Counted from the first letter of the stretch, positions 43,745 through 55,097 are shown. The stretch is 64,000 bases of DNA from Diphasiastrum complanatum (GCA_029204225.1 CM055095.1:51158841-51222840); one strand, 5' to 3'. A program made the numbers and translations. Notes: a model not told the origin generated them from the letters alone.

Positions 43745-45766
43745 ACTAAAGTTAAGGGAGTCCGCATCCTAAGGCTGTCTAAGAATCATCATCTTACGTA
43801 TGACCCTTCTCAAACAGGTATGATGACCTTCCATTTAGTTCATGAATCAAGTATCTTTTCGAGTTCAAAAATGGTCTTACTTGATGATTGTTCTCAACAC
43901 ATCCAAATGATCTCCAGAATCAAAAATGTAGACTATTCTCGCGTCATATTATATGGAAAGCGGGAGGCTCTTGAATTCCTTTCGGGAGTTTAAATTGGTA
44001 GGCCAATGTTTAAGATTTTGTATGGTCCTCTCCAATGCGTGGACTTTTATTACTGTTTGCTGATACGTACCACTCTAGAATCCTTTGAGATTCTCACATA
44101 CACGCGACCACCATCGAGTGTAGTTAAAACAAGAAAAACTAAGGAATTGCCCATATTTCCAAGAATCTCCGTGTTTTCCCCTAGCAATCAAGTGCTCATT
44201 TGTGATTCGTCAATCACAATGATTAGAATCTAGATTATGATTTATTAATCATAATTCACACAATTCTCAATCACACATGGTAAGAGGATAACGTACTAGA
44301 GCATGTTCAAAAAACGTGAACATTACTACTCTTTGAAGACATATGAGTCACCCTTAGTCCTTTCCATGAGGAAAGTTTCAGCCTTAAAAGGATTAACTCA
44401 TCCTCGGGAAATATGTTATAAAATTCTTATTCTTGCTCAATATACATGGAGTCTGATCTGAAATCCATCTAGATAAAATCATCCTTAAGTTCCAATCTAG
44501 AATAACTTAGGGTCCCTTAAAACTTCATGCCATGAAGCTTTGACTTTTGGTCTGTGCTAAATATCCAACTTCATCTAAGTTTTACAGGATATTCTCCAAG
44601 CAATCCTACCTTATTTCCAATCGGGAAATAAATCAGACCAAGAGTTCTCGTGTATCCTAAGCACATATCCGATACAAAATACCAACAGTATTTGTGAATA
44701 ATTTCATATTGTATGATCGCCATACTAATTCAGAAGTATCTCTCCTGACTCAGTTAGTTGTGCCCAATTTAGAAAATCTTGAATGTTGAGGTGTAGGCCT
44801 TTAAACATGTAACACCACATTCAATCCCATTACAAATCTTCCTAAGTTAAGAAGTCAAACTCTAATAGAGATACCTTATTAACTTACAAGTAATTGTACT
44901 CTCTAGACAATACTCATCGATATGCCTATGCTTTTTGTCCATTAAGTATATGCATGCATCAATCAAAAGAATACATAGTCGATCCACAGCATTTATAAAA
45001 TTGCACAAAAAACAGAACTTGATTTAATAATGATTCACCACATAGCATATCTCCACAAATCTCACACGATTTGTGTCAATAATCAACTTAACTAAAAATC
45101 TTATTACTCAGTTAAATCCCACAAAATATTTATCAAACTATAATCTCTACCGGAGATTAATTCAAAAGAATATACTATTAACAATGAATATCAATCCTTG
45201 CATCAACCTCTCACAGATCCTAGTTCTCCACTAACATCAGGTTGACTGTCTCAACCAGCAAGGATTATGAGTTTAGATCCAACAATCTATTCCCTGTAAT
45301 CAAACTTCCTAATCCAAATACAAATCCATTAGATTCGTGATTTGTAGTAAGTTCCTAATCATACAAGAATAAGTTAAATCTATATATTCATCATCACCAT
45401 TCATGAATAGACTCCCTTGAATTTATTTCTCCCCATCTTCTAACCAAACTAATCTTCACAATCCTTAGAAGATTTTAACAGTAACCCAACTACTCTATCA
45501 ATCCAGATTTCAAGACAGGTCCATACGTGAACATATAGCAGATTCCTTTCAAAATCTATGTCCCAATTGTTTCTCCTAGATAAATTTCTTGTCACCTTCT
45601 CCCTCTCTCTATAAGAAACTTAGCGAGTTTCAAAAGATGTCATATCAATCTTGATTAGACGTAGGAGACGCTATAAAGAAGACCTTCTCAAGATTTTCTT
45701 TCTTAGCCAAAGAGTCTATACCTATGAGAAACTGACCTATCTAAATCATGATAGAAATTCACATAT
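43745..45766 (-). mobile_element. Non-coding interior of the minus LTR element
   Basis: About 2 kb, AT-rich, with no open pol frame on the minus strand. Parts resemble 61703-63200 (for example agaactccgtatatcctatgcaca there against agttctcgtgtatcctaagcaca here), which occupies the same place beside another LTR. A long 3' untranslated part or a non-coding LTR derivative is likely. Confidence 0.5.
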
Positions 45767-46289
45767 CTGAATACTAGTACTCAGTATCACTTGGTTTAAT
45801 TATTGTTAATATAGGGAAATGGTTCACATCTAACAATTAAGTTATGTGAACTAGATGGACCTTCATTGTCCAAGTTCACGTGTAGAATTTACTACCACCC
45901 AAGGAATCTTACAATTTTGGGCTACCAGGCTCATAATATCATTAAAATTCATAAATATATCAAAACAGAAAGATAGCTTAGAGTTTTCGATTTTGTATTT
46001 CCGAGGTATCCCATGATTGAAATTCACATGGGGTCAAGCAAATCTGAATACTAGTACTCGGTATCACTTGGTTTAACCATTGTTAATATAGGGAAATGGT
46101 TCACATCTAACAATTAAGTTATGTGAACTAGAGGGATGTTAATAGTCCTTCAATGACATTGTCCAAGTTCACGTGTAGAATTTACTACCACTCGAGGAAT
46201 CTCACAATTTTGGGCTACCAGGCTCATAATTTATATCAAAATAGAAAGATAGCTTAGAGTTTTCGATTTTGTATTTCCGAGGTATCCCA
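45767..46289. repeat. 276-bp tandem duplication
   Basis: The unit starting tctgaatactagtactc (45767, again 46043) and ending cgaggtatcccat (46013, again 46289) is present twice with small indels. It lies between the LTR-element interior and a minus copia gag. Confidence 0.85.
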
Positions 46290-46677
46290 TAGGGGTCTAG
46301 ACCGATCTAGCATTATGTTGTCGTTCACTAAAGACGCAATAATCGCTATAGCTTTGTCATTTTTCTCCATCCATTCACAAAGTTCTTTGCCAGGAGTGAT
46401 TGGCTTCTCTTCTGTTGAATCTACTCATTGCCAAAGACCTTCGCCCTTTAGAATGAGTGAAGTCTTAACTTCCAGACTAGATAATTCGAACCTTCTGTAT
46501 CCAAGATCGTACTGATCTTAGACTAAATGCTGCTGATTGAAGACATCTTCAAATTTTCTGAATTTCTATCAATAAGCTCTTCGACACCACAATGATGTTG
46601 TTGAGCTTTAACACTTGAACACACTCTTGTCGAGTAACCTGGATGGTTGCTCAAATAAGGTTGTTGAAGGGTGCTGT
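46290..46677 (-). pseudogene. Minus copia gag start
   Basis: Reading leftwards from the PBS: MSSISSI, stop, KISTILDTEGSNYLVWKLRL, HSF, then stops. LD.EGSNYLVWKLR is the copia Gag start (LDG.NY..W...M). The frame decays and is cut by the tandem duplication at 46289. Confidence 0.6.
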
Positions 46678-46692
46678 GGGAGCTATGATACC
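46678..46692 (-). promoter_or_regulatory. PBS of a minus copia element
   Basis: On the minus strand TGGTATCATAGCTCC, an iMet-type PBS with one change (CAGAGC to CATAGC). The LTR lies immediately to the right. Confidence 0.65.
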
Positions 46693-46694
46693 AC

Positions 46695-46990
46695 TGTAGG
46701 AAAAACACTGGGAATTTTCCTTCAGAGAACGCAATGAAAGTTCGAATAAATCAAACTAATATCGGGGTCTTCGATCATATCTGAATCTGGCCTATATACT
46801 AATAGAGCATAGAGCAGGTTCTATAATGATTGAATAAAGCATGCAGATTTAGGCATGTGTATGAGTGTGATAGATAATTTCAGATAATCAAAAATAAGTA
46901 TGAAACACCAATGAAGTAAAAATTAATCTATTGATAACCTTCATCAATCGATCTTTTTCTCTTCTAATTTGATTCTGATTCTTCTTTACA
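46695..46990 (-). repeat. 5' LTR of the minus copia (far end undefined)
   Basis: It starts tgtaggaaaaacactggg on the plus strand (minus end ...CCTACA). The far end is not visible. Only this LTR and a gag start remain. Confidence 0.45.
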
Positions 46991-48042
46991 CCTCCTTCGA
47001 CTTCTAGATGAGTGCCAAAGCCACCTTCAAAGCTTTTGACCACCATTCCAAGAACAAAGATCCAATTGCAATGTTGCCTCTATCTCCAATTCAGATAATC
47101 AACTCTCAAAAGTCCAATGAGCTACAAAACAAAAGTCTTTCTTTGAATGTGGCATTTCAAGTAACAAAGCACATTGTGCCAATTTTTAGAGAAGCAACTT
47201 CAATGCAATCTATTTGATCCTAGAACATGTTATTGTTGGTCCTTATCTTAGTTGCCCATTCCGTCCAGAAACAGTTGGAACATAGTCTAAATGAAAAAGG
47301 AAAAAGTATTTTCTTACCTCTGGTACTTCTCCCATCCTTTTTGATAAACTAAATCATGCGAGAGCACATGCAAGAGCATTAAGTCATGAGTTATTTGTTC
47401 TTGATTTCTTTTTATTTTGGTAACTTTTTGTACATTGTTTTGGTGGAAAAATGTATCCTAGAGACTCATGTAAACTAATTTTACATCTCATGGTGAGAAT
47501 TTAATTTTTTTTAGATCTTTCATAAGCTGGACTAAGTTGATTATTTTACTTGATAATCTTCATAAAAGATAGAAACCAAACTGTGGTGACATTAAAATAA
47601 TTTACATATTTGACCCCTTTTTTTTATTCTATTGAAGGTATGAAGTGATTGGTTTTGAACTCTACAAATTTATGATCTTTGTAGAATTAGACGCTTTTGC
47701 AGATTAGTCATGTGATTTACTTGTTTTTATTACTTAAGAAGGGCTACTCTTTTAAAACAATCATGGAAAACATTTGAACCTTTTAACATACCAATGGTTT
47801 TGTTGTTGGTAAGTAAGCTTTTGGTCTCTTCAAGATGATTAATCATAAAATTCTCAAAAGAGGAGACTTATGGAGCCCTTTCCTTCCATTTTTTGTATAT
47901 TGCCTATTTCTTGTTAGTATTAGTTTTTACAGTTCCTGGGGTTGGTTATAGTTTTTTATTTCTCTTTGTTTTGTTCTTAGAGTATATTTGTTGATCATCA
48001 TTTACTTCTTGGCCACAACTTGGTCTACCTAAGAGAATCTTG
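46991..48042. other. AT-rich, intron-like sequence
   Basis: No element hallmark. A 69-codon plus frame from 47008 (SAKATFKAFDHHSKNKDPIA...) is non-repetitive but has no recognisable domain or clear splice context; it could be chance. Confidence 0.3.
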
Positions 48043-48062
48043 ATTGTCTCAAGCATTCAAAC

Positions 48063-48595
48063 CTGAGTTGCAGCGGATCGCGATCCGCTGCAAAAACATT
48101 TCGGATCGTGCGAATCCGGAACGTCAGCGATCCGTGACCCGGATCACAAATTATTTTTTTTTTTTTGTGGAAAATGGAGTAATGGTAATTTTTTTTTTTT
48201 TAAGTATAATACTAACTAAACCGTAATTGAATGGTGGACATGCTTTTCCAATAGATATCAGAAATCAGTTTTGAATGGTGTTCTGATGCCAATGGTTTGC
48301 AAATCTACTGATTCCATTTTCTGTTAGAAAATGATAGAAAGAGTTAGAAGGAGCCTTCCTTAGACTGGCGGGAATTGTATACTTCTTTTGGAATAGCTGA
48401 GACCATCTACTGATGTCCAAATTTCTGAAACCATAAGAAAATGCAGCCAGTTTTCTTAAACCATCTACTGATTTCCAGATTTCTAATCAAATTGGCAACT
48501 ATACAAAAAAAAAAAAAATTGCATTCCAGGAAACCGTAATGGGAAATCCCGGATCGCGTTCCAGAACGCGTTCCGGATCGCGGACTGCAACCTTG
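48063..48595. mobile_element. MITE-like element with 8-bp target duplication (hAT type)
   Basis: 533 bp flanked by ATTCAAAC on both sides (48055-48062 and 48596-48603). The ends are imperfect inverted repeats: left ctgaGTTGCAGcgg.., right (reversed) caagGTTGCAGtcc.., both leading into gcgatccg. No transposase. A 22-bp perfect palindrome centred on ATCGCGAT (48070-48091) lies in the left end. 8-bp duplications are the hAT signature. The related sequence at 48703-48825 has the same flank without the element. Confidence 0.8.
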
Positions 48596-48825
48596 ATTCA
48601 AACAGCTTGGGTACAATTTTTTCTTTGTTAATAATCATGAATTTATTATTTTGTTTTTGGCCACGTTCCAGAACGGGCATACTTGTTTTGTTTTGTTTTC
48701 ATTGTCTCAAGCATTCAAACAGCTACTTATGCTTGGATACAAATTTTTTCTTTGTTAAATAATTATTAATTATTACTTTTTTGGCCACGTTCCATAATGG
48801 GCTTACTTGTTTTGTTTACTATGTT
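48588..48825. repeat. Tandem duplication around the MITE insertion site
   Basis: The sequence attcaaacagctt.., tttttctttgttaa, ttttggccacgttcca, gggc.tacttgttttg occurs at 48596-48695 and again at 48714-48815. The second copy has ctcaagcattcaaacagct uninterrupted, i.e. an empty site. Confidence 0.8.
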
Positions 48826-48829
48826 TTGT

Positions 48830-49300
48830 AGCTTCCATCTAGCACACTAATACTTCTAGAAATTCGTTGTAGCAAGGAGATAACTCACATTCTCAAACTC
48901 AACAAAAGGTTTTAAATTTTAACCAAGTGATCTATTCTAAAATGTACATATAACAATACCTACAGAATGGTCCAAAAGTGAATTAGGTGAATGTGAATTG
49001 TGTAGTCCTTTATGATTCATTTTTAGAAATTCTCACTCAGTAATGAAGAGTTGCCATTTTCTTTCTATTCTCTTAACGCATTATGCCCAAAAAAAAGTTC
49101 ATAGTTGTCAATGTCTATGAAATCATAAAACCTTGACAAAGATATCATCACAAAAAGGGAAACCAAACCATGTTCCATAGAAGTGCGTCCGTTTTAGACT
49201 AGTGTCTTTCCACACAAAATTGCAAATTGATATTACTTTCTATATTGAATTGGCGATAAAATTAGCTAGCAAATCACTTCAATACCTATAAACCAAGACA
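48830..49300. other. AT-rich, intron-like sequence
   Basis: Nothing supportable. Confidence 0.3.
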
Positions 49301-49307
49301 AGCACTC

Positions 49308-49364
49308 ACCGATCGTCGACGTTGCCTTCTTGTACCACTTGTGTCACTTTTCTTAGAAGTAACC
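49308..49364 (-). CDS. Weak candidate internal exon
   Basis: On the minus strand a 57-bp stretch lies between ATATGGAATATAG and GTGAGTGC, good acceptor and donor words, and reads VVTSKKSDTSGTRRQRRRS without a stop. It may be an exon of the gene ending at 41566 or of another. A single short exon guess like this is weak. Confidence 0.2.
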
Positions 49365-49948
49365 ACCTATATTCCATATAATCAAACAACTTACCAAGTG
49401 CTAGTAAACGAAGTCAATCAAAAAGCAACAAAACAACTTATGCACTAATACGTGAAACCTTGTAATGATTTTATGGTAACAAAAAAATTGATTCTCATGA
49501 TCGACATAATAATAAGGGCACTGGAGCTAACAACCTCTAAGTGAGCTACTCTTGGGCCAAAAAGGCCTCCATATCTACAAATAGAATTTTTGGACTCCTC
49601 CAATGTACATAATATGAACACAAAACCAGCACTATCAAAACTCAAGCTAGCAAAGCATATGAAAGAATTGCATATGTACAAAATCCATTGCAAGAAGCAA
49701 AACTATAATACCTGCACTAACACTACTTCCAACGATGAGAGCTTCTCGTAGCCTTTGGCAAAAAAATAGCAATTAACAGCAGAAAATTTTTAAAACGTGT
49801 GTTGCCATATTAGATGTACAAAGGTGAAAGTTACATAATTAATAGGTGGCAAAATATTAGCAATTAACAAAAGCATCTATTTTATTGTAAATGCTGGTAT
49901 AGTGCATGTACAAAAACCGAAAGTTACATAAATTTATATGTGCAAGCC

Positions 49949-50164
49949 AAAGTTCCACGTGTTGTACCATGGCACCTGGTACGGCACGGGTTCCGTAGGT
50001 GCCGTGGAACTTCAGTTCCACGGCACCCACGGCACCTGTTTTTTTTTTTAAGTCAGTTTTTGGTAAAAAAAACCAGAAAAAATAGAAAAGAAAAACCAGG
50101 TGCCGTGGTACTCACCTGGTACGATACCTGGACCCCCACGGCATGGGTGCCGTGGGGTACTTTG
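49949..50164. mobile_element. GC-rich MITE-like element with 8-bp target duplication
   Basis: 216 bp flanked by GTGCAAGC (49941-49948 and 50165-50172). Ends are inverted: CAAAGTTCC and GGTACTTTG. Inside are many ggcacc/ggtgcc words and a perfect 14-bp hairpin (arms 49998-50011 and 50014-50027, loop tc). The plus frame 49940-50305 over it is not a gene. It is hAT-like by duplication length. Confidence 0.85.
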
Positions 50165-50899
50165 GTGCAAGCACATACAAGCTTTCAAAAAGCTCCAAAA
50201 TATCCCTTTAACTCCAATAGAGGTACCTTGTCCAGCCTACCCACAGGCCGACTAATTGTACATATCCTACCAATTTGGTGGTTCACAAGTCTTCTTTGTT
50301 TATGAAGATAAGATTTCACAGAGCTTGAACTCAAAGTACAATCTCAAGTTTATGAATGTTATTTTGCAAAAGCCTAGTGCTTAAAACACTGGCAACATTT
50401 TCTCACAATTTCTATGATGACCAAGCTGGTCCAACTTTGAGCAAAAAGGCAATCCAAGACAATTTAACTCGGATAGGAACAAAGGAAAACGATTCAAAGC
50501 ATTGACATAAATGAATATACTAGCACTTCAAGAAATACATAGACCAGTGACACCGACAGGGCCCACGCCTCCAAAGTAAACAACCTCGAATCTTATTCCA
50601 ATAAAGGGCAATCAATATAAGAGACACAATGATCATTGACAAGAATCTCGTCATTGAAGTTGTCATTCTGTTCATTTTAAAAGACGGTTTAGTCATAAGT
50701 AGGCTTCAAATGCAAATTCTATCTTACTCAGCAGAAATTATTGTGGAGTCAACAGCTTCTCTCTTGATCTAATATTATCAGAACACTGCATACTTTCTAA
50801 TTGAAGAGAGAAAGTTAATGAAAGAAAAAGTGAATAATACTGGTGTACCAAAGCTGAAAATAATGTAAGATGAATCTGCTCGTTGAAATGTGCAGTACT

Positions 50900-51000
50900 T
50901 ATGTTTTGCAAGAGGCCATGCTGGATTGTGGAGTAAACAACAATACTAGATGCTGACTTTCCACCAGGGGCCGAGATCAATTCAGCAAGGTCTGTAGAGC
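50900..51000 (-). CDS. Weak candidate exon, RecQ-helicase-like
   Basis: The minus frame reads SSTDLAELISAPGGKSASSI, then VVYSTIQ, resembling the start of the RecQ second helicase lobe (GG-S-.-IVYC.T). A plausible acceptor (GCTCTACAG) precedes DLAEL. No other RecQ motif was found nearby and C is replaced by S, so this could be coincidence. Confidence 0.2.
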
Positions 51001-51284
51001 TAGCTTCTAAACAACTTTAAAGTAGACATGGAGCACAATAGCAATTTTCGGCACTGAGCAACAACTTCTAGAAAAAAGAATATGAAATTGTAAAGGAGCC
51101 CATATTGGAATACCAGCTCCTTCATACAGCAAGCATGGAATTTTCCAGCAGCATTGATGCTTCAAGGGTGTAGCAAGCCGAATTGGAAGTCCATGCCCCC
51201 ACTTTTTTTTGTTTGGTATAACTTTTGTTTTTACGTTGCCCAAACCTCTTGTTCCGTACACTAGGACCAAGTGCACTAGTAACT

Positions 51285-51640
51285 TTTTGAAAACAGTTTT
51301 AGAGTATTTGGGCATGACACTCAAATATTTTTCGTCTTTTCATCCTCGGACAGATGCGCCACTCAGAAGTAAATAGTAGCACTATGATAGGGCTCTTAGA
51401 TCTTATATCTTTGACCAAAAAGTGTTCTGGCAAAAATATTTCCCTTGATAGAATTTGCTTAAAATAATACAACTCATTTTTTATAGCTGAAGCATCTTTC
51501 AAGATTGTTTCTCATAAAATTTTTAGCAAGTTTGTTTATAGATGGGCTATTTAAATTAGACGGTCTCCCTTCCGGCATAGTCAGCGACCGGGACAATAAG
51601 TTTAATAGAAATTTTTGGAGGGCAATATTCCCCGCTCCCA
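51285..51640 (+). pseudogene. Gypsy integrase pieces, permuted
   Basis: 51290-51370 reads FLKTVLEYLGMTLKYFSSFH, PRTDAPL (usual FW..LF..LGT.L..STAYHPQTDGQ). Downstream, 51520-51630 reads LFIDGLFKLDGLPSGIVSDR, DNKFNRNFWRAIF. In a normal integrase the SDRD part comes first, so the two pieces are out of order. Both are chromovirus-like. Confidence 0.65.
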
Positions 51641-51735
51641 TGCAAACTCACATTGGGATAGGAGGGGTATTCTATAAGAGAGTGCAGGCTGGGTGGATCA
51701 GACTAGCTTTGCCTTCGACGTAATTATGTTGTTCC

Positions 51736-51737
<2 letters not shown>

Positions 51738-51766
<29 letters not shown>
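51738..51766 (+). repeat. (CA)n microsatellite
   Basis: About 14 CA units. Confidence 0.9.
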
Positions 51767-51768
<2 letters not shown>

Positions 51769-51918
51769 TGAGATGAGATAAGATTATACTGGATTATTAA
51801 TGTTCACGAAGGCCAATATGGCCTATGGGACCCACATGAAGTACCATATCAATGTCTTAATTTCCAAATAACATAATGCAAAAACTATTCCAAGATCATA
51901 AATCGATCTTGTTATGGT

Positions 51919-52389
51919 CTAAAATAGACCGTAACCCAACTCAATGTGTACAAAAGATTTTAGCTCATTATTAGTCCATTTTTTATGCTGAATTTTCCAA
52001 AGGCAAACCACCTCATAACGTCCAGCCACCATCCACTTTTTATTGGGAGCATGCAACATAGCCACTTTACACAACCTATTATTTTCCAAGTCTTTTGCTC
52101 TTTCAATGTAGTTCATCATTTTAATAGCCGCCAAAGCGTCCAATGGAAGATTATTCGTTCCAACCAACAACATGGGATAGGGGGTGGTCTGCTTCACACC
52201 TAGGTAAGAGCATAAGAAATGTTTTTGTACTCTTTCGATTAGAGCCCACTTGGTAGTTGCAATCCTTGCCGCCCATACTTTGCATCCATATAACAAAACA
52301 GGAGCCACCAATGTATCATATATCATGTTTTCTCCCATCTCCGTAGAGCCCACTTGGTAGTTGCAATCCTTGCCGCCCATACTTTGCAT
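51919..52389 (-). pseudogene. LINE (non-LTR) ORF2 C-terminal fragment
   Basis: The minus frame contains IYDTLVAPVLLYGCKVWAAR, WALIERVQKHFLCSYLGVKQ, TTPYPMLLVGTNNLPLDALA and AIKMMNYI, the region behind the reverse transcriptase of LINEs (LF...V.P.LLYG.E.WG...... .E..Q..F....L......P......E.G..P......). The RT itself is absent. The start of the open frame is inside the 104-bp duplication. Confidence 0.7.
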
Positions 52390-52448
52390 CCATATAACAA
52401 AACAGGAGCCACCAATGTATCATATATCATGTTTTCTCCCATCTCCGT
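52241..52448. repeat. Perfect 104-bp tandem duplication
   Basis: 52241-52344 and 52345-52448 appear identical. It lies in the LINE fragment; 104 is not a multiple of three, so the duplication shifts the frame. The lack of differences points to a recent event. Confidence 0.9.
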
Positions 52449-52529
52449 AGTTCTAGTATTTTGCAAGCATTTTCTATTCTATAGAATGATTTCTACCCAC
52501 CTACAAGTGTTTTGTCCTATTTTCTTATG

Positions 52530-53160
52530 TATCCCAAGACTGACACCCAAAAAGTGCAGTTGGTGCATTACATTTAGATGGTCGAGCTCAGACTTGGTGG
52601 CCTGTCTATCGGTCTGAGCCTACTCGTGAGGGATTACATATATGGCCTACTTTTCGTCATGATCTTCGTATGGCTATGATTGACCCACAATGGTTGGTTC
52701 GCCAACGTGATCTATTTCGTAGCCTTCGCCATCCTAGTGATTTGACTGCTTATATTGATTAGTTTATTGAGCTTTCCTACCTTTTTACTTATCTTCATTC
52801 TACATAGCTTATTTCACATTTTATTGCCGATCTTAGAGGCTCCTTACGATATGATGTCTCATCTTTTCGGCCTCCTACTCTCTCAGATGCTATCTCCTTG
52901 GCTACTACCTTGTAGCATAAGTATCCTGAGTTATCCACTTCTTCTCGTTTTTCTCGTTCTCAATCCATTGCTTCTCCTACTTTGGCTTCTTCTACTATCG
53001 TTCCTCCTCGCCCTCCTACACCCTGTCCTGCCTTTGTTCGACGTTATTCAGCCGCAGAGTTCGCTAAGATTCAGTAAAAGCGCCTCTGTTATCGTTGTAA
53101 GAGTCCAAATCATCTAGCCCGTGATTTCCGACAATCTCCTGGTCCTCATACCGTTGTTTT
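52530..53160 (+). pseudogene. Chromovirus gag
   Basis: The frame reads AVGALHLDGRAQTWWPVYRS, REGLHIWPTFRHDLRMAMID, RDLFRSLRHPSDLTAYID, stop, FIELSYLFTYL, IADLRGSLRYDVSSFRPPTL, SDAISLATTL, then a Ser/Pro-rich stretch and zinc knuckle CYRCKSPNHLARDF with the last Cys changed to Phe. That is the order of a gypsy Gag. Three in-frame stops (one TAG, two others) make it a pseudogene; it runs into the protease. Confidence 0.75.
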
Positions 53161-53962
53161 TTACAATGAGGCTCTTACTCCTGATGATTCTGATGTTTAT
53201 ATCCAAATTCTTGATACTCCTGACCCACGTTCTGTTGATGAGCCAACTGACCCGCTTCCTGATGATCTTGCTTCCGCCGCTTGCCATGCACAACTTGCTT
53301 ATGCTACTTGGGTTGGGCGTCCTGGTCCTCGTTCTATTCGGTTACGTGTCCGCATTTTGGGGCGAGAGTATTTTGCTTTGGTGGATACTGGCAGTACACT
53401 TTCATTTATTAGCAGTTACATTTCCACCATGATTCGTGCTACACCTATTTCTGCTACACAGTCTCTCGGTGTCAAGGTTGCTAGCTCACATTCTTTTCTC
53501 CGGTTACGCTTTGCACGTCATCACTTTGTTCAGGGTCACGCTTCTACTAAGAAGCTTGCACCACGCTATTATGGGCCTTACTGTATCTTGGATCGCCTCA
53601 GCCCTGTTACATACCAGTTACAGTTGCCTGATGTTACACGAGCCTGTGATATATTTCATGTTAGCCTTTTACGAGCTGCCATTGAGGATGATGCTCCTCG
53701 CGATCTCACATTTCCTATAGAGCCAGAGTTGTTCCCTTTTTTGCCAGTTGCCATCCATCAAGTTCACCTTCAGCATAGTCGACGTCGCAGGCAGGTTCAA
53801 TTTTTGGTACAGTGGGATGGCAATCCTCTTGAGGAGGCCACTTGGGAGCCTATTGATGTCTTTTATCATACACCATTATTGGCAGATCAGGCTCGAGCCC
53901 TCATGGCTTTAGTTCTTTCCTCTACTACAGATGTCATTGCAGATGTTCCCTCTACTTCATGA
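53161..53962 (+). pseudogene. Protease fused in frame to integrase tail and chromodomain
   Basis: After YNEALTPDDSDVYI and GRPGPRSIRLRVRILG the frame holds the aspartic protease box ALVDTGSTLSFIS (about 53380). At about 53495 it jumps, without losing frame, to the integrase C-terminus: KKLAPRYYGPYCILDRLSPV, TYQLQLP, FHVSLLR. A chromodomain follows, VQFLVQWDGNPLEEATWEP (about 53800-53870), and a stop at 53960. The open frame 53357-53962 has 201 codons. RT, RNase H and the integrase core are missing. Chromodomains bind modified histones and steer integration in chromoviruses. Confidence 0.8.
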
Positions 53963-54169
53963 TTTGGCTAGCTATGACTATTCTTTTTTTTGTTTTGTTG
54001 TAGTATTTGCTTAGTACTTGCCTAACACTGATACTTTTGGGGTATTTGTTGTAACGACTTATGTCCTCTCCATCAGTATTTCCATTAGTTCGTGATTTTT
54101 CAGTATTTAGCATGCTTACATTGTTGTTTTAGATAGTCATTATGCTTGCTAGCCGGTGGAGGGCTTTGT

Positions 54170-54560
54170 TTTTTGCAGGGGAGAGTTATGGACTTGGCTC
54201 ATTACATTCGCCGCGTCCATTCTTTTATTCGTTATTATGCATAAGTAGGCCTAAGGGCCCTTTTATTCATATATTGGCCTTGGGCCCTATTTGGTCATCT
54301 TGGTCACGTTGATTTGGAGTGGGGGTCCTCCTATTGGGAAGGCGCATTATTTTCCCTCCAAATCCTATTTCCTCCCTTTTTTTTGAATCCTCCATTTGAT
54401 TCAGGGAGAGGATACGTATAGGGCAGCATTTTCCTACATAGTCTACATGCCTATTATAAGTGGGCACATTTTGCCTAGAATTGCATGATAGCATGCAATA
54501 GAACTTATTAAAGTAGTAATTACATGTAGAAATAGCAATTGCATGTCTTATCCCTATTTG
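54170..54560 (+). repeat. Possible 3' LTR start of the chromovirus
   Basis: A purine tract gcaggggagag (54176-54186) is followed by ttatggacttggctc. If this is the PPT the LTR starts near 54186, but the TG is altered and no second copy is present. Confidence 0.35.
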
Positions 54561-54973
54561 ATTGATCATCTACGAACTAGCACTTAATTTTATGAATATT
54601 GATTGAGAATTGTATTCCTCTATCACTAATTTGCAATTAAAAAAATAATTAAATATGGGCATCAATCATCAAGCATATTGATAATTCAAAAGCCATTCAG
54701 TGGCAGGATACTCACAGAGATTGATGGAAGTGGACAACAAATAGCAAGAGTTCCAACTTTAAACGTATAGGACATCATGTTGTGACTGTCCACAAAAAAA
54801 CAAACAACATTAAGACTACATGTTAAGCACACAACTTCTGCAGTTGAATGTTTGAAATTAAAAAGCAACTCAAATAAAAGCACATCATTGTTCAAATCTC
54901 TAGTCTACAATCATGTTGGTAATAGTTACACATGCAAAACAAAGCTTTGTGCTTTTTGAAGCTACCAATAGGT

Positions 54974-55097
<124 letters not shown>

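Noticed and set aside
47008-47217. 69-codon plus frame as a host exon
   Set aside because: Non-repetitive but no domain, no convincing donor and next to an LTR of unknown extent.
49940-50305. 121-codon plus frame
   Set aside because: It spans a MITE with target duplications; reading is accidental.
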